A stretch of 64,000 bases of DNA, taken from Pseudomonadota bacterium. GTDB lineage: Bacteria; Pseudomonadota; Alphaproteobacteria; Rhizobiales; Aestuariivirgaceae. A program made the translations under genes and the position numbers. Position 1 is the stretch's first letter; the number at the start of each line of letters is the position of its first letter. The notes below the pieces were generated by a model. That model worked only from the letters and a program-made list of their open reading frames with translations, was not told the origin of the DNA and made no database searches. Location of the stretch: contig JAIUNJ010000010.1 in assembly GCA_020161855.1 (NCBI GenBank), positions 62,001-126,000 of the forward strand, written 5' to 3'. Shown piece by piece: positions 9,996-19,427 of the stretch.

Positions 9996-10688
9996 ATGAG
10001 CAGCAACCCCAAGGCCCGCACCCAGACCTCTTTCCTCTTCGATCTCGACGGCACGCTGGTGGACAGCGTCTATGACCACGTCATGGCCTGGCATCAGGCC
10101 CTGAACGACAAGGGCATCGAAGTCTCCGTCTGGCGTATCCACCGCCGCATCGGCATGTCGGGCGCCCTCTTCACCCGGGCGCTGGCCCGCGAGATGGGTC
10201 ACGACATCGACGACAAGTTGCAGGCAGAACTCAGCGAGCGCCACGCCTATCACTATAACAACCGCACCACCGGCACACGGGCCCTGCCCGGCGCACGCGA
10301 ACTGATCCAGCACCTCAAGGACAATGGCATTCCCTGGGCCATCGCCACATCGGGCCGCCTGCTCACGGCCGGCCCTGTGCTCAAGCATCTCGGCATTGAT
10401 GTCGAGAAGGATGTGGTGATCACCCGCGATGTTGTCCGCTACGCCAAGCCGGACCCCGACCTCTTCATCGCCGCGGCAGAAAAACTCGGCACCAATATCA
10501 CCCATGCCTGTGTCATCGGCGACGCCATCTGGGACATGCTGGCGTCACGCCGCGCTGGCGCACTCGGGATCGGCCTGCTCTCGGGCGGCTACGGCACAGA
10601 CGAATTGGAACGGGCTGGCGCCTATCGCGTCTACGAAGACCCCGCCGACCTCCTCGATCACATCGACGAAGTGGGCGGGCGGCGCTAG
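9996..10688 (+). CDS. HAD-superfamily hydrolase (phosphoglycolate-phosphatase-like)
   Basis: A 230-residue HAD-IA phosphatase. Motif I is FDLDGTLVDS (nucleophile Asp16, acid Asp18); motif II is in the IATSGR strand; motif III/IV are KPDPDLF and VIGDAIWDM. The cap lies between motif I and II, as in Gph/beta-phosphoglucomutase relatives. Substrate unknown. It is 93 bases downstream of ccrM on the same strand and converges with mutY. Confidence 0.9.
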   Translation: MSSNPKARTQTSFLFDLDGTLVDSVYDHVMAWHQALNDKGIEVSVWRIHRRIGMSGALFTRALAREMGHDIDDKLQAELSERHAYHYNNRTTGTRALPGARELIQHLKDNGIPWAIATSGRLLTAGPVLKHLGIDVEKDVVITRDVVRYAKPDPDLFIAAAEKLGTNITHACVIGDAIWDMLASRRAGALGIGLLSGGYGTDELERAGAYRVYEDPADLLDHIDEVGGRR

Positions 10689-10716
10689 TCGCGCCGAGGC
10701 GAAACCGGCCGACAAG

Positions 10717-11790
10717 TCATCGCTTCGTGGTTGATGCATGCGCCACGACTTTGCGCATGACTGACGGCAAGGCTTCTCCATCAATTTCCACGGACGGCAC
10801 CCAGCGGAAGCCCGGATCAGGCGGAAGCCCCGCACTCAATCCCGCTTCAGCGCGAAATACCGTCAGTTCCAGATGGAAGTGCGTGAAGGTGTGCGCAACA
10901 AGCCCCGGTAGCCTGCGCCATGTTGCCTGCAGGGGCGCATCACGTTCGAAATCCTCCGGCAGCGTCGCTTCCCAGGGACTTGAAGGCACCTCCATCATGC
11001 CGCCAAGCAGCCCTTTCTCGGGCCGCCGCCGCAACAGCACGGCGCCATCGCTGCGCTCGACCCAATAGGCATAGCCCTTCCGCGTCGGCACGGCTTTCTT
11101 CGCCAGCTTGCGGGGCAACTCGGCGGCAATGCCTTGCCTGCGGCCGGCGCAATCCTCCGTCCACGGACAAATAATGCAATTGGGCGACTTGGGCGTGCAG
11201 ATGGTCGCTCCCAGATCCATCAATGCCTGCGCAAAGTCGCCGGCCCGGTGTGCAGGCACGAGCGCCTCAGCAAGCGCCCTGATCCTCGGCTTTGACTCCG
11301 GCAAAGGCTCGGTGATGGCGAAGAACCGCGACAGCACGCGCTCCACGTTGCCATCGACGGCGGCGTGGGGAAGATCGAAGGCAATGGCGGCGATGGCTCC
11401 CGCCGTATAGGGGCCGATGCCCGGCAGCGCGAGCAGGGCCGCATACTCGGCCGGAAACCGCCCGCCATGACGGTCGGAGACCTCGGCGGCACAGGCGTGA
11501 AGGTTGCGCGCCCGCGCATAATAGCCAAGCCCGGCCCAGGCCTTGAGAACGTCATCCAGTTTGGCACGGGCCAGGGCCTGCACATCCGGCCACAGCGATA
11601 TGAACTTGATGAAATAGTCGCGGACAGCGGCAACCGTCGTCTGCTGCAGCATAATTTCAGACAGCCAGACACGATAGGGATCCTGCCGCGCGCCCTTCAC
11701 CCGCCAGGGCAGATCACGGCCCCACTGGTCGTACCAGGCGAGCAACCGCCCCGTCAGTTCGTCAGCATTTTTCAGCCGCGCTTCCGCCAT
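10717..11790 (-). CDS. mutY: A/G-specific adenine DNA glycosylase
   Basis: A 357-residue MutY, which removes adenine mispaired with 8-oxoguanine. The helix SEIMLQQTTV carries the catalytic Glu (45); the helix-hairpin-helix LPGIGPYTAGAI is followed by the catalytic Asp in AVDGNVERVL. The 4Fe-4S ligands are C-x6-C-x2-C-x5-C in CTPKSPNCIICPWTEDC. The C-terminal NUDIX-like 8-oxoG recognition domain is present (residues about 230-350). It is divergent from the DUF721 gene across 46 bases; in rhizobia mutY, DUF721, dsbA-like and smc commonly lie together. Confidence 0.97.
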   Translation of the reverse strand: MAEARLKNADELTGRLLAWYDQWGRDLPWRVKGARQDPYRVWLSEIMLQQTTVAAVRDYFIKFISLWPDVQALARAKLDDVLKAWAGLGYYARARNLHACAAEVSDRHGGRFPAEYAALLALPGIGPYTAGAIAAIAFDLPHAAVDGNVERVLSRFFAITEPLPESKPRIRALAEALVPAHRAGDFAQALMDLGATICTPKSPNCIICPWTEDCAGRRQGIAAELPRKLAKKAVPTRKGYAYWVERSDGAVLLRRRPEKGLLGGMMEVPSSPWEATLPEDFERDAPLQATWRRLPGLVAHTFTHFHLELTVFRAEAGLSAGLPPDPGFRWVPSVEIDGEALPSVMRKVVAHASTTKR

Positions 11791-11836
11791 GGTTTACGCT
11801 ATGATTCCGGTTTAGAGACGACGGCCTATCACACCC

Positions 11837-12358
11837 ATGGATACCCTCGACAAGCATTTCCGGAATCTGGCATCCGCGGCCTTCAAGGCGCACGGCTTCG
11901 CCACGGCCGATCTGCTGAGCCATTGGCCGGCAATCGTCGGTGATGCCCTGGCGAGCCTCGGCGCGCCCGAGCGGATCAAATGGCCAAGACCCTCCAAGGA
12001 TGCCGAGAGCGCCGCCGGTACGCTTTTCCTCAAGGCCCTGCCCGGCCGTTCCCTCGATCTGCAATACGCCAGCGAGACCCTTCTGGAGCGCATCAACCAG
12101 TTCATGGGCTATCGCGCCATTGCCAGGATCAAGGTGTCAGCCGGAACGGTGGTAGCAACTCCTGCTCCGGCCAAAACGGCCACTGCCGCAGCCCCGCCCG
12201 CCACCCCCGGCCTTGACCAGGTTGCCGATCCCGAACTGCGGGAAGCGCTGAACCGGCTCGCCTCAGGCGTCTTTACCGAACCCCGCCCGCCACGTTCTCC
12301 ACAGGAGGAACAAGGCCCATGGCATCAATCTTCAACATTGAGTAGGACAAAACCATGA
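11837..12358 (+). CDS. DUF721/DciA-like protein
   Basis: A 173-residue protein. The first ~105 residues form the DUF721 domain (WPAIVGDALASLGAPERIKWPR, then a strand-rich part ending in IARIKV); the tail is Ala/Pro-rich and probably disordered. DUF721 proteins include DciA, a helicase operator that loads DnaB where DnaC is absent; the N-terminal domain seen here is the conserved part. Its stop overlaps the start of the DsbA-like gene (ATGA at 12355), so the two are coupled. Confidence 0.88.
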   Translation: MDTLDKHFRNLASAAFKAHGFATADLLSHWPAIVGDALASLGAPERIKWPRPSKDAESAAGTLFLKALPGRSLDLQYASETLLERINQFMGYRAIARIKVSAGTVVATPAPAKTATAAAPPATPGLDQVADPELREALNRLASGVFTEPRPPRSPQEEQGPWHQSSTLSRTKP

Positions 12359-12981
12359 TTCAACTTTCACGCCGCTCTTTCCTTGCCGCTGCCTCGGTCA
12401 TGGCCTTGGCCGCAGCAAGCCCTGCCCTGGCGCAAACGGCAGATCTTTCGAAGCTCAATGAGCCACCGGCCAATGGCGAGCATCCGCTCGGCCCGGAAGG
12501 TGCCAAGGTGACGATCATTGAATATGCCTCGGCCAGCTGCCCGCACTGCGCCGCCTTCAACAACGATGTGCTGCCGAAGCTGAAGACCGATTACATCGAC
12601 ACCGGCAAGGTCCGCTTCCTGCTGCGTGAGTTCCCGCACAACGATGCGGCGCTGGGCGGCTTCATGATCGCCCGTTGCGCCCCGCCGGAGCGCTATCACG
12701 CCATTCTCGACGTCCTGTTCAAGACCCAGGAGAGCTGGGTTCCGAACCCGCTTGAAGGGCTCAAGGCCATCGCGCTGCAGGCCGGCTTCACTGAGGACAG
12801 CTTCAATGCCTGCCTCAAGAACGTCGATGTGGCCAAGGGCATCCTGGCCGAGCGTGACCGCGCCTCTGGCTTTGGCGTGACCGGCATTCCTTACATCTTC
12901 ATCAATGGCGTGCCCTTCGAGGGCGACCGGACCTACGAGGCCATCAAGGCCCAGATCGATTCCCTGCTCGCGCAAGGGTAA
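12355..12981 (+). CDS. DsbA-like thiol-disulfide oxidoreductase with Tat-type signal
   Basis: A 208-residue thioredoxin-fold protein. The signal peptide begins MIQLSRRSFLAAA, matching the twin-arginine pattern (S-R-R-x-F-L), and cleaves after about ALA-Q26. The active site is CPHC (Cys62, Cys65), the DsbA type, and the cis-proline is in VTGIPYIF. It should act as a periplasmic disulfide oxidase. The gene overlaps DUF721 by 4 bases and smc begins 22 bases downstream, so it is likely part of a DUF721-dsbA-smc unit. Confidence 0.92.
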   Translation: MIQLSRRSFLAAASVMALAAASPALAQTADLSKLNEPPANGEHPLGPEGAKVTIIEYASASCPHCAAFNNDVLPKLKTDYIDTGKVRFLLREFPHNDAALGGFMIARCAPPERYHAILDVLFKTQESWVPNPLEGLKAIALQAGFTEDSFNACLKNVDVAKGILAERDRASGFGVTGIPYIFINGVPFEGDRTYEAIKAQIDSLLAQG

Positions 12982-13003
12982 CTGACGACAAAGCGGGGCA
13001 AGC

Positions 13004-16000
13004 ATGAAATTCACGAAGCTGAGGCTTACGGGCTTCAAATCTTTCGTGGAACCAACTGAACTGGTGATCGAGCCAGGTTTGACAGGTGTCGTCGGCCCCA
13101 ACGGCTGCGGCAAGTCGAACCTGCTCGAAGCTCTGCGTTGGGCCATGGGCGAGAACTCATACAAGTCCATGCGCGCCTCCGGCATGGAAGACGTGATCTT
13201 CTCCGGCACGACACAACGCCCCGCCCGCAACATGGCGGAAGTGCTGATCACGCTCACCAATGATGACCGCTCCGCTCCGCCGGCCTGGAACGATACCGAC
13301 ACGCTCGAGGTCAGCCGTTCGATCGAGCGCGAGGCCGGTTCGACCTACCGGGTCAATGGCCGTGAAGTGCGTGCCAGGGACGTGCAACTGCTCTTCGCCG
13401 ACGCCTCGACCGGTTCACGCTCGCCAGCGCTTGTGCGCCAGGGGCAGATCGCCGAGATCATCAATTCCAAGCCGCAGGCGCGGCGGCTCATTCTCGAAGA
13501 GGCGGCAGGCATCACGGGCCTGCACACCCGCAGGCATGAGGCTGAGCTCAAGCTTCGGGCCGCCGAACAAAATCTGGCCCGTCTCGATGACGTGACGAGC
13601 CAGCTGGAAAGCCAGCTCAACAGCCTCAAGCGCCAGGCGCGGCAGGCCCAGAAATACAAGCAGGTCTCGGCTGAAATCCGCAAGCTGGAAGCGACAGGGC
13701 TCTTCGTTGCCTGGCGTGACACGGCGGCCGAAGCAACCCGGGACGCTGGCCTTCTCGATGAGGCGACACGGACCCTGGCAGAACACACCCGCCTCGCCTC
13801 CGAGCGTTTGCGCCATCGCGACGAGCTTGGCGACACGCTTCCCGGCCTCCGTGAACAGGAGGCGATCCGCGCCGCTGTGCTGCAGCGCTTGACGCTTGAA
13901 CGCGCCTCCCTCGACGACGAGGAAAAGCGCGTTGATGGCCGTATCCAGGAACTGAAGCAGCGCAAGACCCAGGTCTCACAGGATATCACCCGCGAGGAAG
14001 GCCTGCTTGCCGACACCGATGGCGTGATCGCCCGGCTGGCGGAAGAGGCATCGGAACTCGAACAGGCCTCCGGCGCTGACGCCGATCTCAGGGCTGACGC
14101 TGCCGCTGCCGTCCAGGCCGCCGCTGAATCCCTCGCCCGGGCCCAGGAAGCCGCCGACGAGGCAGGCCGCAAGCTGGCCGACCTTCTCGCCCAGCGCGGC
14201 GCCATGGAGCGCAGCATCAGCGAACAAGCCACGCGGCTGCAACGTCTCGACAATGAATTGCAGTCGATTGCCGGCCGTCGGGCACAGCTCATCGCCAGCC
14301 TCGGTGACGTGGGTGGTGGGACAACTCTTGCCGCAGCTGTCGAGGCGACCCTTGCCACCGCTGCAACCGCCGAACAGGAAGCTGCCGCAAGCGAGGCGGC
14401 CCTCCGGTCTGCCCGTCAAGGCGAGGCGGAAAGGCGCCAGAGCCATGACGAAGCCCGCCGCCAGGCCGAGCGGCTCGCGACGGAAGTCCGTACACTGACG
14501 AACCTGCTGCGGAGCGACTCTGGCGGGTTGTGGCCTGCCGTTGTCGATGCGCTCAATGTCGAGCCGGGCTACGAAACAGCGCTTGCCGCCGCCCTTGGCG
14601 AAGACATCGAAGCCTCTGCCGATGAAGGAGCCCCCCTGCACTGGCGTGGCCTGCCAGCATTGACAGATATTCCGGCGCTGCCCGGTGATGCCACACCTCT
14701 TTCGCGCCATGTCGAGGCGCCACCTGCCCTTTGGCGGGCGCTCTCGCATGTGGGCGTTGTCTCGCGCGCGGTGGGTGCAGCACTGCAACCCCAGCTAAAG
14801 CCCGGACAGCGTCTCGTGTCGCGCGAAGGCGATGTCTGGCGTTGGGACGGTTTTGTCGCCGCCGCCGATGCGCCGAGCGCTGCCGCGAAGCGGCTGGCCG
14901 AGCGCAATCGGCTTGCATCACTCGAAATCGAGATGAAGACGGCTGCCGAAACGGCAGAGATTGCGCGCGGTGAATTTGAACAGGCACGCGTGGCTGTAGA
15001 AGCTGGCGTCAGAAGCGAGCGCGAACAGCGTGAGGCATGGCGCGCGGCAACATCAGCCGTCGAAGTGGCCCGCCGCGCCTTGCAGGTGCATGAACGCAAG
15101 CTCGCCGAACAGGCCGCACAAACCAGCGCCCTCGATGAAGCGCACCGCCGGACGACGGCACAACGCGAAGAGCTTGGCGGCAGCCTTGACCAGGCCAACG
15201 CAACCTTTGCTGCCCTGGCATCGCCCGATGGCTTGCAGGCGGAAGCCAATGGCCTGCGCGAGACACTGAACCGGGAGCGCAGCACCTACGGCGAGGCACG
15301 TGCCCGCCATGACGGCCTGGAGCGCGAAGCCCGCATGCGGAGCGACCGCCTCAAGGCGATCTCGCAGGAAACCGGGCAATGGCATGCCCGCGCAGAGAAG
15401 GCGCGCGAGCAGGTCGCATCGCTGACGGCCCGCCTCAATGAGGCTGAGTCGGCTCTGGCGGACCTGGCGGCCATGCCGCAGGCGCTGGCCGACAAGCGCT
15501 TCAAGCTCATGAACATGCTGAGTGAGTCCGAGCGCGACCGGAAGGCCGCTGCCGACGCTTTGCAGGAAGCCGAAAACAATGTGCGCGAGGCCGACAAGCT
15601 GTTGCGCGAAGCCCAGGAACAGGCGGCCACCTCACGCGAGGAACATGCCCGCCTCGGTGCCCGCCTTGAGGCCTCCCGCCAGAAGCAGGAGCATTGTGAA
15701 CTTCGTATCACCGAGGTGCTGAACTGCCAGCCTTCCGAGGTTCTGGCACAGATCGGTGTCGAAGGCGACAAACTGCCCGGCTCTGACGACATCGAGCGCA
15801 AGCTCGTGTCCCTCCGCGACGACCGCGAACGGCTTGGTGCCGTGAACCTGCGGGCCGACGAAGAAGCAGAAGCCGTGGCCCAGCAGCTCGACAAGATGAA
15901 GTCCGAAAAGGATGAACTCGTCCAGGCTATCAACAAGCTGCGTGGTGCCATTGCCAGCCTCAATCGCGAAGGCCGCCAGCGCCTGCTTGACTCCTTCGGT

Positions 16001-16459
16001 ACGGTGAACGCCAAGTTCACCGAACTCTTCACGACGCTGTTCGGCGGCGGCGAGGCCGAGCTTCAGTTGATCGAGTCGGATGATCCTCTTGAGGCGGGTC
16101 TTGAGATCATGGCCAAGCCGCCGGGCAAGAAGCCGACGACGCTGTCGCTTCTCTCAGGCGGCGAACAGACACTGACCGCCATGGCGCTCATCTTTGCCGT
16201 ATTCCTCACCAACCCGTCGCCCATCTGCGTTCTGGACGAAGTGGACGCCCCGCTCGACGACCACAACGTCGAACGCTTCTGCAACCTGCTCAACGCCATG
16301 CTGGCGCGGACAGAAACACGCTTCCTGATCATCACCCATCACGCCCTCACCATGGCCCGCATGAACCGTCTGTTCGGCGTGACCATGATGGAGCGTGGTG
16401 TGTCGCAGCTTGTTTCTGTCAATCTCGAGGAAGCGACCCAACTGGCGGAGGCCGTATAG
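13004..16459 (+). CDS. smc: Chromosome segregation protein SMC
   Basis: A 1151-residue SMC ATPase of usual length. The Walker A motif GPNGCGKSN is at 31-39; two long coiled-coil arms flank a hinge region around residues 490-650; the C-terminal ABC signature LSGGEQTLTAMAL and Walker B VLDEVDAPLDD close the head. It organises and segregates the chromosome, normally with ScpA and ScpB, which are not in this window. The hinge half (LWPAVVDALNVEPGYETAL) is recognisable. The coiled coil is rich in Ala, Glu and Arg, which generates several long antisense frames that are not genes. Confidence 0.97.
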   Translation: MKFTKLRLTGFKSFVEPTELVIEPGLTGVVGPNGCGKSNLLEALRWAMGENSYKSMRASGMEDVIFSGTTQRPARNMAEVLITLTNDDRSAPPAWNDTDTLEVSRSIEREAGSTYRVNGREVRARDVQLLFADASTGSRSPALVRQGQIAEIINSKPQARRLILEEAAGITGLHTRRHEAELKLRAAEQNLARLDDVTSQLESQLNSLKRQARQAQKYKQVSAEIRKLEATGLFVAWRDTAAEATRDAGLLDEATRTLAEHTRLASERLRHRDELGDTLPGLREQEAIRAAVLQRLTLERASLDDEEKRVDGRIQELKQRKTQVSQDITREEGLLADTDGVIARLAEEASELEQASGADADLRADAAAAVQAAAESLARAQEAADEAGRKLADLLAQRGAMERSISEQATRLQRLDNELQSIAGRRAQLIASLGDVGGGTTLAAAVEATLATAATAEQEAAASEAALRSARQGEAERRQSHDEARRQAERLATEVRTLTNLLRSDSGGLWPAVVDALNVEPGYETALAAALGEDIEASADEGAPLHWRGLPALTDIPALPGDATPLSRHVEAPPALWRALSHVGVVSRAVGAALQPQLKPGQRLVSREGDVWRWDGFVAAADAPSAAAKRLAERNRLASLEIEMKTAAETAEIARGEFEQARVAVEAGVRSEREQREAWRAATSAVEVARRALQVHERKLAEQAAQTSALDEAHRRTTAQREELGGSLDQANATFAALASPDGLQAEANGLRETLNRERSTYGEARARHDGLEREARMRSDRLKAISQETGQWHARAEKAREQVASLTARLNEAESALADLAAMPQALADKRFKLMNMLSESERDRKAAADALQEAENNVREADKLLREAQEQAATSREEHARLGARLEASRQKQEHCELRITEVLNCQPSEVLAQIGVEGDKLPGSDDIERKLVSLRDDRERLGAVNLRADEEAEAVAQQLDKMKSEKDELVQAINKLRGAIASLNREGRQRLLDSFGTVNAKFTELFTTLFGGGEAELQLIESDDPLEAGLEIMAKPPGKKPTTLSLLSGGEQTLTAMALIFAVFLTNPSPICVLDEVDAPLDDHNVERFCNLLNAMLARTETRFLIITHHALTMARMNRLFGVTMMERGVSQLVSVNLEEATQLAEAV

Positions 16460-16602
16460 GCCCCACGCCCGCTTCAGCTCTATGAAGCGGATCAGGCTCT
16501 GGAAGGGATCAGGCGGTCAGGCGCTGGACTTTTGCGGCGTGCACGGCTAGGGATCGTCTTGGCGAGGGACCACACTATCTGGCGCACAGCGCATATCATT
16601 TC

Positions 16603-17439
16603 ATGAACCCCGCCCAAGCCCTGCCCAAACCTGTTCCGCGCAGTCCTCTGCGTCTTGCCCTTGGCAAACTCTTCTACATCAACAAGCGCCGCTTCCAGTG
16701 GTACCTCTCAGGCACCCGCTACGCCAGCGTGCGCAGCAACGAACATTTGCCCCACATGCACATGCAGCACGGCACGCCGATGCTGCGCGAGCTTTCCGGC
16801 GTCGACATGCAGCTCCAGCGCAACAAGATGGAGAGCCTGCAGATTGCCGCCGCCTGTATCGACGGCCTGATCCTCCGGCCGGGTGAAACCTTTTCCTTCT
16901 GGCGGCTCGTCGGCAAACCCTCCCCGCGGCGCGGCTTCAAGGTGGGCCTCGTCCTGCGCAATGGCACAATCCAGCAGGATGTGGGAGGCGGCCTCTGCCA
17001 GATGACAAACCTCATCTACTGGATGACGATCCACACCGATCTGGAAGTAGTGGAACGCTGGCGCCATGGTTTCGATGTTTTTCCGGATGCGGCCCGCACG
17101 CAGCCCTTCGCCTCAGGCGCCACTTGTTCCTACAACTACATCGACCTGCAGATCCGCAATCCGACCACACACAGCTTTCAGCTCAGCCTCTGGCAGAAAA
17201 AGGAATGGTTGCGCGGCGCCTGGCGCGCGGACGCGCCGTCGAAGCACCGCTTCGAAATCATCGAAAGGAACCACGCCATTCGGCCCGAATGGTGGGGTGG
17301 CTATTCCCGCCACAATGAGTTGTGGCGCAAGCGTTTCGACGCAGAAACAGGCCTCTACCAAGGCGAGGAATTTCTGACGCAGAACCACGCCATCATGATG
17401 TATGAGCCACTTCTCTCGAATCCGGAGCGCAGCGCATGA
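16603..17439 (+). CDS. VanW-family protein
   Basis: A 278-residue protein with the VanW domain core: GETFSFWRLVGKPS at about 94-107, the Gly-rich GFKVGLVLRNG, and the GGGLCQMTNLIYW motif near 128-140. VanW is named from the vanB vancomycin-resistance cluster but its biochemical role is unknown. Here it is a stand-alone, mostly soluble protein with no signal peptide, no G5 and no peptidoglycan-binding domain, so resistance is not implied. Its stop overlaps the downstream HAD gene as ATGA (17436), suggesting co-translation. Confidence 0.88.
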   Translation: MNPAQALPKPVPRSPLRLALGKLFYINKRRFQWYLSGTRYASVRSNEHLPHMHMQHGTPMLRELSGVDMQLQRNKMESLQIAAACIDGLILRPGETFSFWRLVGKPSPRRGFKVGLVLRNGTIQQDVGGGLCQMTNLIYWMTIHTDLEVVERWRHGFDVFPDAARTQPFASGATCSYNYIDLQIRNPTTHSFQLSLWQKKEWLRGAWRADAPSKHRFEIIERNHAIRPEWWGGYSRHNELWRKRFDAETGLYQGEEFLTQNHAIMMYEPLLSNPERSA

Positions 17440-18032
17440 ACATCGTCTTTGACCTCGGCATGGTCCTGATCGAATGGGACCCACGCCACGTCTATCGCAA
17501 GGTCTTCAGCGATGACGCCCGCATGGAATGGTTCCTGTCAGAGGTTTGCCACGGCAACTGGAACCTGGAACAGGACCGCGGCCGAACCTGGACTGAGGCG
17601 GAAGCCGAAGCCATTGCCCGCCATCCTGCCATGGCGCGCGAAATCCGGCTCTACCGCGAGCGCTGGCACGACATGGTGCCGGGCGCCATCGCGGGCACAG
17701 TCGCCATCCTCGAGGAACTCGACGCCAGGGGGGCTCCCCTCTATGCGGTTACCAACTGGGCCTCCGACACTTTCGCGGAAACCCGAAGGCGCTTTTCCTT
17801 CCTCGACCGCTTTCGCGATATCGTCGTCTCCGGCGATGAGAAGATCATCAAACCCGATGCGGCGATCTTCGAACTGCTCTGTCGGCGCAACGGCCTCGAA
17901 CCGGGGGACTGCATTTTCATCGATGATAGCCTGAAGAACGTGAAGGGCGCCGAGGCCCTCGGCTGGCAAGGCCACCACTTCTCCGAACCAACCCGCCTCA
18001 GGGCCGATCTCACCGCCCGCGGCCTCCTCTGA
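17436..18032 (+). CDS. HAD-superfamily phosphatase, YihX-like
   Basis: A 198-residue HAD-IA protein. Motif I is VFDLGMVLIEWD: the usual second Asp (DxD) is replaced by Gly, as in E. coli YihX (FDLGNV), a glucose-1-phosphate phosphatase, and related proteins. Motif II is AVTNW, motif III is the Lys in IIKPD, and motif IV is IFIDDSLKNV. Sugar-phosphate dephosphorylation is therefore a reasonable guess only. It is coupled to VanW by a 4-base overlap. Confidence 0.87.
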   Translation: MNIVFDLGMVLIEWDPRHVYRKVFSDDARMEWFLSEVCHGNWNLEQDRGRTWTEAEAEAIARHPAMAREIRLYRERWHDMVPGAIAGTVAILEELDARGAPLYAVTNWASDTFAETRRRFSFLDRFRDIVVSGDEKIIKPDAAIFELLCRRNGLEPGDCIFIDDSLKNVKGAEALGWQGHHFSEPTRLRADLTARGLL

Positions 18033-18107
18033 AGGCCACGGCAAACGGATTCGTGCGGGGGATGTTCCGCGATCGCGCACGGGCTCGAAAACAGGCAAGA
18101 AGATCAA

Positions 18108-18169
18108 GGCAATTCAATATGTTAATTGCCGAATCCAATTCTTGACACACTTTCGCCCCCGAACTATGG
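18108..18169 (+). promoter_or_regulatory. Promoter of the atp (Fo) operon with upstream inverted repeat
   Basis: TTGACA at 18142-18147, a 16-base spacer and CTATGG at 18164-18169 form a sigma70-like promoter. Immediately upstream, GGCAATT (18108-18114) and AATTGCC (18124-18130) form a perfect 7-base inverted repeat around a 9-base centre. The repeat could be an operator or a weak terminator for the preceding HAD gene. The leader to the atpI start would be about 60 bases. Confidence 0.6.
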
Positions 18170-18233
18170 AGAGCGCGCTTTGGAAAGGCTCCTTTCCGGA
18201 CGCGTTTATCTTTGCCCGGAGACTGTCAATCAC

Positions 18234-18635
18234 ATGGCCGAACCGCGCAAGCCACACGCCCCGAAGAAAGATGCCGGCCCGGAGCTGGGCGAATTCTCAG
18301 ACCGCTTGAAGAACCTGTCGGACCGTATCGCGGCCGAAAAGGTGGAACAGGCGGGCACGCAGAAACCGTCGGAGAACTTTCAGGCAGCCACGGCCTATTC
18401 CAAGGGCTACAGGCTGGCGAGTGAGTTCGTGGCGGGTGTCCTGGTCGGCGGCCTTCTGGGCTACGGGCTGGACTGGCTGCTGGGAACGCTGCCCCTGTTC
18501 CTGATCGTGTTGCTGCTCTTTGGCTTCGCAGCCGGCATTCTCAACATGTCGCGCGCCGCCAACCGGTCCCAGCCCACGGCGGAAGAACTGAAAAAGATGA
18601 CACCGCCCCGGGCGGATGATGAAGAAGAGGACTGA
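18234..18635 (+). CDS. atpI: ATP synthase protein I (AtpI-like)
   Basis: A 133-residue small membrane protein. A charged N-terminal part (MAEPRKPHAP, EFSDRLKNLSDRI) is followed by two membrane helices: LASEFVAGVLVGGLLGYGLDW and LFLIVLLLFGFAAGI. AtpI helps assemble the c-ring. The frame is open upstream to 18126, but that would start inside the promoter; ATG 18234 fits family length. It is the first gene of the Fo operon, 2 bases before atpB. Confidence 0.88.
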   Translation: MAEPRKPHAPKKDAGPELGEFSDRLKNLSDRIAAEKVEQAGTQKPSENFQAATAYSKGYRLASEFVAGVLVGGLLGYGLDWLLGTLPLFLIVLLLFGFAAGILNMSRAANRSQPTAEELKKMTPPRADDEEED

Positions 18636-18637
18636 TC

Positions 18638-19390
18638 GTGGCCAACGATCCCATTCACCAGTTCCAGATCAAGGACCTCGCCGGTCCCGTCAATATCGGC
18701 GGCTATGACATCAGCTTCACCAACTCTGCCCTGTTCATGGGCATCGCAGTTGCCTCCATCACCGCATTCCTCTGGTACGCATCGCGCAAGCAGGCGCTCG
18801 TTCCGGACCGTACCCAGTCTGTCGGCGAACTCTGGTACGGTATGATCCATTCGATGGTGAAGAACGTGCTCCACGAAGAGGGCATGAAGTTCTTCCCGCT
18901 CGTCTTCTCGCTTTTCTCTTTCGTGCTCGTTGCCAATATGCTCGGCATGTTCCCCTATTTCTTCACGGTCACGAGCCACGTCGTCGTGACGGCCGCACTT
19001 GCCGTCTTTGTTGTCGGCCTGGTTGTCGTCGTCGGCATCTGGAAACATGGCCTCGGCTGGTTCAAGCTTTTCGTGCCCAGTGGCGTGCCGATCGTCATCC
19101 TGCCGTTCATTTCACTCATTGAAATCATCTCGTTCCTGTCGCGTCCGATTTCGCTGGGCCTGCGCCTCTTCGGCAACATGCTGGCCGGTCACATCGTGCT
19201 CAAGGTCTTCTCGGGCTTCGTTGTCAGCCTTGTTGCCCTTGGCATCGGCGGCATTGTCGGTGCCATCGCGCCGCTCGCCATGGCCGTTGCCCTCACGGCG
19301 CTGGAATTCCTGGTGGCTTTCCTCCAGGCCTTCGTCTTCGCAATTCTGACGTGCGTCTATCTCAACGACGCGCTTCACACCCACCACTAA
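18638..19390 (+). CDS. atpB: ATP synthase Fo subunit a
   Basis: A 250-residue membrane protein starting at GTG 18638. It forms the proton half-channels next to the c-ring. Conserved blocks are [11 protein letters not shown], the essential arginine region [18 protein letters not shown] (proton-path Arg within [10 protein letters not shown]) and the C-terminal [18 protein letters not shown]. About five to six hydrophobic helices. Tight spacing to atpI and atpE supports a single operon. Confidence 0.97.
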   Translation: MANDPIHQFQIKDLAGPVNIGGYDISFTNSALFMGIAVASITAFLWYASRKQALVPDRTQSVGELWYGMIHSMVKNVLHEEGMKFFPLVFSLFSFVLVANMLGMFPYFFTVTSHVVVTAALAVFVVGLVVVVGIWKHGLGWFKLFVPSGVPIVILPFISLIEIISFLSRPISLGLRLFGNMLAGHIVLKVFSGFVVSLVALGIGGIVGAIAPLAMAVALTALEFLVAFLQAFVFAILTCVYLNDALHTHH

Positions 19391-19427
19391 CCCAGAACTT
19401 CAACCGCATCTTTCAAGGAGAACTCAC

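Noticed and set aside
13345-14358. 337-residue Ser/Arg-rich frame antisense to smc
   Set aside because: Low-complexity composition is the mirror of the Ala/Glu coiled coil; no SD and no homology that I can see.
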